Assembly (NCBI GenBank): GCA_017475845.1
Contig: JAFVEU010000270.1
Span: forward strand, 1-5,559
Length of the DNA: 5,559 bases
Origin: Lachnospiraceae bacterium
GTDB taxonomy: Bacteria > Bacillota > Clostridia > Lachnospirales > Lachnospiraceae
Reading direction: 5' to 3'
The notes under the pieces were generated by a model. The model had not been told where the DNA came from. It saw nothing but the letters and a program-made list of their open reading frames with translations, and did no database searches. Positions 1 through 4,924 of this stretch are shown here, piece by piece (the stretch's first letter is position 1; each line of letters opens with the position of its first letter). Made by a program: the position numbers and the translations under genes.

Positions 1-836
1 AGCACCAGCATGATGGCCGAAACGGTAATGGTCTCGATTATATAACGGGGTATGGTTCCGAAGAAATTCGTGTTTATAAGAGCCTTCATCTTTTTTTCGC
101 CGCAGGAGACGAAACTGTTCACGAAATACTTTTCCCTGTGGAGTATCTTTATGTCCTTTACCGCTCCGAGAGCCTGATTGATGGCCTGGTGCATCCTGCC
201 GTCATATTCCTGGTTCATTTTCCCATAACCGTGGACCCTTTCCTTCGTAAGGATCCTGAACAGCGCCATGCAGAAAAGGAGAAGCCCCGCCACCGTGCAG
301 GACATCACCGGGTCGCTGAGTAAAAGATAGATCACCAGTAAAAGGGAGAGAAGCACCTCGCTTGAAACATTTAAGAAAGAAAGGATAAGCTGGAACAGCC
401 TGTCCGTATCCAGCATGATATTCCTTATCATATCCGAGGTATTGTGATCAAGATGATAGGTATAGGGCTTTTTCAGGTAGCAGTCGATAAGCCTTCCAGC
501 CACTTTGAGCTGGTTTTTATAGATAAAGGAATACTGGAAATAATAGAGTACCGAGAGGTAGATATTCTTAAATACATATACCGCAATTATCACCATCACC
601 AGAAAGGCGAAGAAATCCGGCACGTTCTTCATCCCCAGAGCCCTGTATACCTGCCCCGCGATACCCGGTCCCTCCACTACGGCGGGAGTGGATATAAGCT
701 GGATAAGGGGCATGATAAGGGAAACCCCCATAAGCTCCATGGCTGCTCCGAAAAAGATAAGGAACATTAAGAGCACCATTGTCCTCTTCTGGGAGGGATT
801 GAATATGTAATTCAGTTTACGTAGTATATCTTTCAC
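1..836 (-). CDS. ABC exporter, transmembrane part (PglK-like flippase), partial
   Basis: This is the N-terminal 278 codons of an ABC transporter with a fused membrane domain; the C-terminal ATPase lies beyond the left edge. Hydrophobic segments are seen at about residues 20-48, 74-100, 147-173, 176-194 and from 259 on, which fits a type IV exporter fold. The stretch around 119-146 (LKKPYTYHLDHNTSDMIRNI) and the later GAVKDIKILHRE at 224-235 resemble PglK/WlaB-type lipid-linked oligosaccharide flippases. The GTG start at 836 overlaps the upstream stop as GTGA and places the usual charged N-terminus (KDILRKLNYIF) before the first membrane helix; the next ATG, codon 20, would cut into that helix. 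No strong ribosome site is seen, which suggests coupled translation. As the last visible gene of a glycosyltransferase operon it probably exports the finished glycan precursor. Substrate is inferred from context. Walker motifs cannot be checked here. Confidence 0.88.
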   Translation of the reverse strand, partial: MKDILRKLNYIFNPSQKRTMVLLMFLIFFGAAMELMGVSLIMPLIQLISTPAVVEGPGIAGQVYRALGMKNVPDFFAFLVMVIIAVYVFKNIYLSVLYYFQYSFIYKNQLKVAGRLIDCYLKKPYTYHLDHNTSDMIRNIMLDTDRLFQLILSFLNVSSEVLLSLLLVIYLLLSDPVMSCTVAGLLLFCMALFRILTKERVHGYGKMNQEYDGRMHQAINQALGAVKDIKILHREKYFVNSFVSCGEKKMKALINTNFFGTIPRYIIETITVSAIMLV

Positions 837-1975
837 CAGTGCACCAGTCTGTCTGACAGGAGATTCATTATCTTCTTCCTGTTCATTCCGGGATAGAAAT
901 ATTTTTCAAGTCTTGCGGTCTTTTTTGCCTTTCCGCCCCTGTTCCTTAAGGGATCGTAGAGATATATGCCCTCTCCCGGGATCTTAAAAAGAATGTTGCT
1001 GTCCACGGGCCGGAGGCTTAAGGCATAGTTCTCCAGCACTTCGTAGGGCAGTATCTCCGCTGAATAAAAGGGTCTGTCCCCAAGGGAACCGTCATGCCGC
1101 TTTAAGCCGTATATATCCGCTTCGTATTCCAGAAGCTCATTCTCAAAATACTGATCGTACCTGGCTCCCGACTGAGAAAATGAGGAAAAGCAATAATCTC
1201 TTTTCCTCCCCCTCGGCAGTGGAACCTGCAGATCCGTCACTGCTTCCTTCGAGTGCTCTCCCTCATCAAAAAAGTTGGTGGTATGGGAGACTCTGGGATA
1301 AAACCAGGTCTTATCCTCTTCTATCACATATTTTAAGGCATATTTAAGCCAGGAACTCTCCCCCCAGGCGGCGGCAAAGGAGGGCATCCCCTTTCCCCGG
1401 AGATCCTCACCCTCATGCTTTTCAAGCCAGTGCTTAAATCCTCTCCACTGAGCCGAAGTCCAGGCCTGTCCCCAGCTTGAGGGAAAGCGGAAATAGAAAT
1501 TGTCATATCCGTCATCCACGGCGTCAAAGGGAAAACGGGCAAATACATTGAATTTATGGCTGTACAGGGAAACTCCCGCCACCTTATCATCATCCCGCAC
1601 CTTTGAAAGGGCAGCGCAGGTATAGGCGTAAAACAAAGGTGATACAAAGAGATCGTCCTCCAGCATGATGATGCTTCCGAATTCCTCCGTAAGATCCCCG
1701 CAGGACAGGATGTGCTTTTTTAATCCCATCCTTTCCTCACGCCTGATCACACGCTTTTCCCCCCGGGACCAGCGGAATTCCTCCGCTGTGCGCGTGACCT
1801 CCGGATCTCCTCCGCTGTCTATGCTTATGACCAGCGTAATATCACTAAAGCCGTCATAGTCCGCGGCTTTAAGGCTGTTTAAGAGCCTCGAGAGGGCTCC
1901 CGGCCGGTCATATCCCACCGTAACTATGGCAGGCCTTATATCACATGTTGTATCCGGTAAGTTTTCTGACATCAT
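833..1975 (-). CDS. GT2-like glycosyltransferase with GNT-I-like features
   Basis: A 380-residue cytoplasmic glycosyltransferase of the GT-A fold with no membrane segment. The N-terminal nucleotide-binding strand is PAIVTVGYDRP (15-25), followed by a family-typical LVISIDSGG (48-56) and the metal-binding motif LEDD (105-108). Further on are SSWGQAW (166-172) and SHTTNFFDEGEHS (230-242), which match the conserved tryptophan and the N-G-x-D-G-x-G-x-H-type motifs of bacterial enzymes related to GNT-I. The donor and acceptor sugars are unknown. Two ATGs lie in tandem (1975 and 1972) behind an AGAGGA site at 1981-1986, 5 and 8 bases away; either is possible and both make the gene overlap the acetyltransferase gene by more than 30 bases. 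The 3' end overlaps the ABC exporter start by 4 bases. About 140 C-terminal residues beyond the catalytic part are rich in Lys/Arg and Tyr and are not recognised. Confidence 0.85.
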   Translation of the reverse strand: MMSENLPDTTCDIRPAIVTVGYDRPGALSRLLNSLKAADYDGFSDITLVISIDSGGDPEVTRTAEEFRWSRGEKRVIRREERMGLKKHILSCGDLTEEFGSIIMLEDDLFVSPLFYAYTCAALSKVRDDDKVAGVSLYSHKFNVFARFPFDAVDDGYDNFYFRFPSSWGQAWTSAQWRGFKHWLEKHEGEDLRGKGMPSFAAAWGESSWLKYALKYVIEEDKTWFYPRVSHTTNFFDEGEHSKEAVTDLQVPLPRGRKRDYCFSSFSQSGARYDQYFENELLEYEADIYGLKRHDGSLGDRPFYSAEILPYEVLENYALSLRPVDSNILFKIPGEGIYLYDPLRNRGGKAKKTARLEKYFYPGMNRKKIMNLLSDRLVHW

Positions 1976-2624
1976 TGAAATCCTCTATATGGGAGCGGAT
2001 CCACTTCTCATCCTTTTCCCACCACTTAAGCTTTAATAAAGCTTCTATCTCCTCTTCGGAAAATCTGTACCTTATGGTCTTCGCCGGCACTCCCGCGTTT
2101 ATGCTGTAAGGCGGCAGCTCCCCCTTTACAACGGACCCTGCTCCCACCACTGCTCCGTCTCCTATCTTCGCTCCGTCAAGGATAGTGACGTTATTTCCTA
2201 TCCACACATCGCTGCCTATTACGATCCTCGGGGTATCATCCTCGTATTTATTTTCGGATACATAGGAAAAGCCGAAGGTCTTTCCGGGATCCGTGAATGC
2301 GGGATGCAGCGCACAGTACCCGTTCAGCGGATGTCCCCCCACGGCAGTGGTCACATTTGCGCCGATGGAAGTATAGTAGCCTATATCCGTATGGGAAAAA
2401 TCCCCGTCATTATTGATATATGAGCCGTATCCCAGCTTACAGCCGTAGAGCGCGGTGTTTTTACCCAGATAGTTTCTGCCCTCTATCATGGTATCCGGGG
2501 AAATGTAGGATCCCTTCTGAAAGATCCCGGAGGTCTTCCACTCCAGACAGCAGCGTTTCACCGGATAGATAAAGGCTCTGTAAAAGCTCTGTGCGATTGA
2601 TAAAATATGTCTTATCCTCATCAT
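1941..2624 (-). CDS. CatB/XAT-like hexapeptide-repeat acetyltransferase
   Basis: A 227-residue acyltransferase with a left-handed beta-helix fold, expected to use acetyl-CoA. Hexapeptide-type turns run from about residue 40 (ISPDTMIEG, YLGKNTALYGCKLGYGSYI) through IGYYTSIGANV (81-91), then IVIGSDVWIGNNVTIL (134-149) and GAKIGDGAVVGAGSVV (151-166), ending in the usual INAGVPAKTIRYRF cap (175-188). The GGHPL motif places the likely catalytic histidine at H98, and the loop before residue 134 (about 100-130) is the extended loop of the xenobiotic acetyltransferase group. A C-terminal helix with KWWEKDEKW follows (200-208). In this setting it probably O- or N-acetylates a sugar of the growing glycan; the acceptor is unknown. 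The start at 2624 overlaps the upstream stop as ATGA; a second ATG follows directly. A weak AGAAGAG lies 9 bases upstream. Automatic tools may label it chloramphenicol or streptogramin acetyltransferase, which the context does not support. Confidence 0.88.
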   Translation of the reverse strand: MMRIRHILSIAQSFYRAFIYPVKRCCLEWKTSGIFQKGSYISPDTMIEGRNYLGKNTALYGCKLGYGSYINNDGDFSHTDIGYYTSIGANVTTAVGGHPLNGYCALHPAFTDPGKTFGFSYVSENKYEDDTPRIVIGSDVWIGNNVTILDGAKIGDGAVVGAGSVVKGELPPYSINAGVPAKTIRYRFSEEEIEALLKLKWWEKDEKWIRSHIEDFNDVRKLTGYNM

Positions 2625-3430
2625 TGTCCGTAACTCTTCTGACCCCTCATCTTCCTCTGGACTTTTCTTATCACATACTTAAGTCCCTTTGGAAAGTGAT
2701 CCATACCGAACTGCTTAATATTTATCCAGAAAAGCTTCCTCTTTAGGGCTTCCCCCTCCGGCACCCCGATCCCATGATCCCTCCGGAGCTTAAGGCTCTC
2801 AATATAGGTATCCTTAAGCTTCACGCTGGATTTCCCGCTCTTGCTGATCTTTGCGACGATAACCCCGGAATCCCGGAAATCATAACCCTTTTCATCAAGA
2901 GTAAGTAAGAGATCGTAATCCGCCGCTATCCTGTATTTAAGCCTGAAGGGATATTTAAGGAGCAGCTCTCTTTTCACAAAAACACTCTGATGGGAAAAGG
3001 GCATCCGCTCCCGTATGAGTTCCGGGCACTTCCTGAAATAGTGAAGCTCCCCGAATTCCTCCTCCAGTGCGTCTCCGTATATAAGATCCGCATCATTTAA
3101 GCTTCCGTCCGCAAAGATCTTCTCCAGCACATCTTCTGAAAAGAACTCATCCCCGGCGTTCATGAAGTTTACATAATCTCCCGAGCACTCTGCCACAGCC
3201 AGGTTCATGCCGTCATAAATGCCCTTATCTTTGGCGCTTATGACCTTAAAGCTTATGCCCTTTTTCCGGAAGGGCTCCTCCCACTTTTTTAATTCCTCCG
3301 CAGTGCCGTCATCGGAAAGAGCGTCCTTTATGATATATTCATAATCCGTCCGGGTCTGGGAATAAACGGAGCGTATGGTGCGGTTTATGGTATTTCGCTC
3401 ATTGTAGCAGATAGTAACAATGGATATCAA
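2621..3430 (-). CDS. GT2 glycosyltransferase, WfgS/WcaE-like
   Basis: A GT-A glycosyltransferase of family 2, 269 residues when read from the TTG at 3430. It starts directly with the nucleotide-binding strand ISIVTICYNE (2-11), followed by IIKDALSDDGT (33-43), DKGIYDGMN (68-76), GDYVNFMNAGDEF (84-96), SHQSVFVKREL (146-156) and AADYDLLL (169-176). This order, with NAGD in place of a plain DxD, is typical of the WfgS/WcaE-like subgroup that adds sugars in colanic acid and O-antigen synthesis. A small oddity is DALSDDGT where most relatives have DGxSxDGT. No membrane segment is seen; the C-terminus is basic. The longer frame from ATG 3484 adds 18 residues without a ribosome site and runs 58 bases into the previous gene. 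TTG 3430 has AGGGGG seven bases upstream and overlaps the GT4 stop as TTGA, so I prefer it. Sugar specificity is unknown. Confidence 0.87.
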   Translation of the reverse strand: MISIVTICYNERNTINRTIRSVYSQTRTDYEYIIKDALSDDGTAEELKKWEEPFRKKGISFKVISAKDKGIYDGMNLAVAECSGDYVNFMNAGDEFFSEDVLEKIFADGSLNDADLIYGDALEEEFGELHYFRKCPELIRERMPFSHQSVFVKRELLLKYPFRLKYRIAADYDLLLTLDEKGYDFRDSGVIVAKISKSGKSSVKLKDTYIESLKLRRDHGIGVPEGEALKRKLFWINIKQFGMDHFPKGLKYVIRKVQRKMRGQKSYGQ

Positions 3431-4539
3431 TGCACGTCCCCCTGGCTCAATACCTCGTAAAGCCTGGATACTATGGGTTCCCATCTGAAATCGTGCCAGG
3501 CATAATCCGCAATCTCTTTAGCCCTTGAGCTCCAGTCCGCCTTTGAATTCATAAGACGGATAAAGGCGTCCGAGAGCATCACCGGATCATCCGGCGGTAC
3601 AACAAAGCCGTATTTCCCGTCATTATAGATATCCCGGCCCGCAGGAACCCCTGTGGTGGTCACCAGAAAATCACCGTTTGACGCGGCTTCCAGCAATACT
3701 ATGCCGAAGCTCTCGCTCCTTGAGGGGAGCACAAAGATCTTCGCTCTCTTATAATACCGGCTGAGCTTCTCCTTATCCCGGATCTCTCCGGTAAAGATGA
3801 TCCTCTCCCTTAAGTCCTCGTGTTTTGAAAGGAATTCAATTATATACTTCTTAAATGACGCCTCCACCGGACCCACAAGGGTCAGCACCCAGTCGTTATT
3901 CCCCGCCACTCCCGCAGAGGCCTTGAGCAGCACATCCGTGGCCTTCGCATAGGTACCCAGGTTTCCCACAGTGAGTATCATGTTTTCCTTCTCAAAATTT
4001 CTTTCGGGCTCGCTTCCCGTGGCATAGAACCCGTTGGGGATATAGATCACCTTGTTTCCGTACTTCTTCTTAAGCCTTTCGTAGAGCATGGTGGTCTCCA
4101 CGGAGATAATATCCGAGAGATCCATGGTACGACGCTTGATAAAGCCCACGGGATTAAACATAAACAGGCGCTTATAGCCCTTTAAGTCCATGTCCAGCTT
4201 TAGGTAGCCTCTTCCGCCCTTCTTTTTCCGGATCTTATAGATAAGGAGAAAAAGGAAGGATGACAGGTTAAGGTGGTAGACATTCAGGACATCTATACCG
4301 GCAGCATTATTCCACACATATTTCATGCCGGCCACAAGAGAAGACTCTCCCTCTCCGGAAAGGAACCTGAGCTTAAGCCCCTTTACCTCGTTATCAAGAT
4401 AGGGATACTCCCTTTCGTTCTTCATGCTGACCATGGTACAGTCGTAGCCGTAGTCCCGCATCAGCATATATGGTATCATCCCCACATCCTTAAGGAGATG
4501 TACATTTTTAAGTCTTGTAAACAGCGTAACAAATTTCAT
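3427..4539 (-). CDS. GT4 family glycosyltransferase
   Basis: The first gene of the operon encodes a 370-residue GT-B glycosyltransferase of family 4. The N-terminal half (MKFVTLFTRL, then an acceptor-binding Rossmann-like domain to about 170) ends at IPNG (167-170). The C-terminal donor-binding half begins at MILTVGNLGTYAKATDVLLKA (187-207) and carries LTLVGP (219-224), the IIFTGEIRDKEKLSRYY region (247-263) and the diagnostic E-x7-E motif ESFGIVLLE (276-284), followed by DGKYGFVVPPDDP (307-319). The last residues to 370 form the usual closing helix. It should transfer a sugar from a nucleotide-activated donor with retention of configuration; the sugar is not deducible. The ATG at 4539 is preferred over the in-frame ATG at 4578, because AGGGG lies 7 bases before 4539 while 4578 sits in the loop of a leader hairpin. 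The 3' end overlaps the next gene by 4 bases. Confidence 0.9.
   Translation of the reverse strand: MKFVTLFTRLKNVHLLKDVGMIPYMLMRDYGYDCTMVSMKNEREYPYLDNEVKGLKLRFLSGEGESSLVAGMKYVWNNAAGIDVLNVYHLNLSSFLFLLIYKIRKKKGGRGYLKLDMDLKGYKRLFMFNPVGFIKRRTMDLSDIISVETTMLYERLKKKYGNKVIYIPNGFYATGSEPERNFEKENMILTVGNLGTYAKATDVLLKASAGVAGNNDWVLTLVGPVEASFKKYIIEFLSKHEDLRERIIFTGEIRDKEKLSRYYKRAKIFVLPSRSESFGIVLLEAASNGDFLVTTTGVPAGRDIYNDGKYGFVVPPDDPVMLSDAFIRLMNSKADWSSRAKEIADYAWHDFRWEPIVSRLYEVLSQGDVH
3438..3443 (-). promoter_or_regulatory. ribosome binding site AGGGGG that supports a TTG start
   Basis: AGGGGG on the minus strand lies within the last codons of the GT4 gene, seven bases before the TTG at 3430. No comparable site precedes the ATG at 3484. 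This decides in favour of the shorter GT2 protein, whose first residues are then the conserved first strand of the fold. Confidence 0.75.
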
Positions 4540-4546
4540 GATAAAA

Positions 4547-4551
4547 CCCCT
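4547..4551 (-). promoter_or_regulatory. ribosome binding site AGGGG for the GT4 gene
   Basis: AGGGG on the minus strand is seven bases upstream of the ATG at 4539. It starts 9 bases after the foot of the leader hairpin (4561-4595), so it should be free in that fold. It supports the start at 4539 rather than 4578. Confidence 0.75.
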
Positions 4552-4560
4552 GCCGATATA

Positions 4561-4595
4561 GTACCAAATAGCTTTCATGGAAAACTATTCGGTAC
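4561..4595 (-). promoter_or_regulatory. 16-pair hairpin at the 5' end of the operon leader
   Basis: Reading the minus strand, GTACCGAATAGTTTTC (4595-4580) pairs with GAAAGCTATTTGGTAC (4576-4561) around a three-base loop CAT. Fourteen pairs are Watson-Crick and the two others are G-U, so the structure is complete as RNA of the minus strand but would have two A-C mismatches on the plus strand. It begins about where transcription from the promoter at 4598-4626 should begin, so the outermost few pairs may or may not be in the transcript. No T-run follows, so it is not an intrinsic terminator. It could stabilise the 5' end of the mRNA, act in antitermination as known for other polysaccharide operon leaders, or be a DNA operator. 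Confidence 0.7.
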
Positions 4596-4597
4596 AA

Positions 4598-4626
4598 ATT
4601 ATACACGACAGGGGAAAGTGTTACAA
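4598..4626 (-). promoter_or_regulatory. sigma-A-type promoter of the polysaccharide operon
   Basis: On the minus strand the -35 box is TTGTAA (4626-4621, four of six consensus bases) and the -10 box is a perfect TATAAT (4603-4598), separated by exactly 17 bases. The start of transcription is expected near 4589-4593, giving a leader of about 50 bases before the ATG at 4539. The promoter faces the GT4 gene and no other promoter is evident inside the operon. Confidence 0.8.
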
Positions 4627-4628
4627 CA

Positions 4629-4652
4629 ATACGGTGATAAATGACAGCGTAT
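4629..4652. promoter_or_regulatory. imperfect palindrome upstream of the promoter, possible operator
   Basis: ATACGGTG (4629-4636) and CAGCGTAT (4645-4652) are inverted copies matching at 7 of 8 positions, with an AT-rich 8-base spacer. The centre lies about 48 bases before the expected transcription start and the element ends 2 bases from the -35 box. That position fits an activator or repressor site, but no regulator is encoded in the window and a match of this size can arise by chance. Confidence 0.3.
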
Positions 4653-4676
4653 ACCTATTTGGAGCACCCTATTTTT

Positions 4677-4820
4677 TTATTTTCGCCAATCTCCGGTAAA
4701 AGTCAGACAATCTCCTACAGGTCCATCCGCATACACTGTCAAACTCACCCCCGCCATCAGCGAAAGAGCTGTCGCAAGACCAAACAGAATGCCTGTCAAC
4801 CGTTTAAACATCTGTCTCAT
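4677..4820 (-). CDS. small secreted peptide with signal sequence, unrecognised
   Basis: A 47-residue ORF running from ATG 4820 to TAA. It has a textbook signal peptide: a basic start (MRQMFKR), a hydrophobic core (LTGILFGLATALSLMAGVSL) and a VYA|DG cleavage site after about residue 31. The predicted remainder is only 16 residues (DGPVGDCLTFTGDWRK) with one cysteine and no recognised domain. An AGGAGG site sits 10 bases upstream, which makes chance unlikely. It may be a genuine small secreted peptide or the preserved 5' end of a longer secreted protein whose body was lost. The A-rich stretch at the stop does not restore a long frame in either alternative reading frame: both close within a few codons. 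It lies between the terminator of the upstream gene and the polysaccharide promoter, and no clear promoter of its own is seen. Confidence 0.55.
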   Translation of the reverse strand: MRQMFKRLTGILFGLATALSLMAGVSLTVYADGPVGDCLTFTGDWRK

Positions 4821-4830
4821 CTTTTATTAA

Positions 4831-4836
4831 CCTCCT
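4831..4836 (-). promoter_or_regulatory. consensus ribosome binding site AGGAGG
   Basis: A perfect AGGAGG on the minus strand, 10 bases before the ATG at 4820. It is the strongest Shine-Dalgarno match in the window and the main reason for accepting the small ORF as a gene or recent gene. Confidence 0.75.
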
Positions 4837-4860
4837 ATAGTTTTCGTATGCTCAATAACA

Positions 4861-4902
4861 TAAATAAAAGCCCAGACAGTAGCTCTCTCTACCGCCTGGA
4901 CT
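4861..4902 (-). terminator. intrinsic terminator after the DUF5655-like gene
   Basis: On the minus strand AGTCCAGGCGGTAG (4902-4889) pairs with CTACTGTCTGGGCT (4882-4869) around a six-base loop AGAGAG, giving 14 pairs of which three are G-U. TTTATTTA follows directly. The wobbles are favourable only in minus-strand RNA and no T-run lies on the other side, so it acts in one direction. It begins 22 bases after the stop codon of the gene on its right. Confidence 0.85.
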
Positions 4903-4924
4903 CTTATGGATATTATTGAATTTC

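Noticed and set aside
138..770. Two plus-strand ORFs (138-323 and 444-770)
   Set aside because: The opposite strand carries a continuous ABC exporter frame with proper membrane helices; these are its shadows.
1333..1859. ORFs at 1333-1647 (minus, other frame) and 1665-1859 (plus)
   Set aside because: Both fall inside the GT2-like gene, whose frame shows conserved motifs throughout; neither has recognisable features.
833..4539. Frequent CTTAAG/TTTAAG strings as a possible repeat family
   Set aside because: They lie inside coding regions and follow from common Leu-Lys codon pairs; there is no regular spacing or longer shared core.
4540..4578. Start of the GT4 gene at ATG 4578
   Set aside because: This ATG lies in the loop of the leader hairpin and has no ribosome site, while ATG 4539 has AGGGG at 7 bases and begins with the family's first strand.
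4561..4595. Leader inverted repeat as an intrinsic terminator
   Set aside because: Neither strand has a T-run after the stem, and the stem starts at the expected transcription start rather than after a gene.
4547..4614. CCCCTG (4614-4609) as an anti-Shine-Dalgarno for CAGGGG at 4552-4547
   Set aside because: The CCCCTG lies in the promoter spacer upstream of the transcription start, so it is not expected in the same RNA.
4273..4644. Plus-strand 123-residue ORF
   Set aside because: It is antisense to the GT4 gene and the operon promoter, lacks a ribosome site and reads as a His-rich complement shadow.
4641..4919. Plus-strand 92-residue ORF
   Set aside because: It lies antisense to the signal-peptide ORF and the terminator, has no ribosome site, and its protein has no coherent features.
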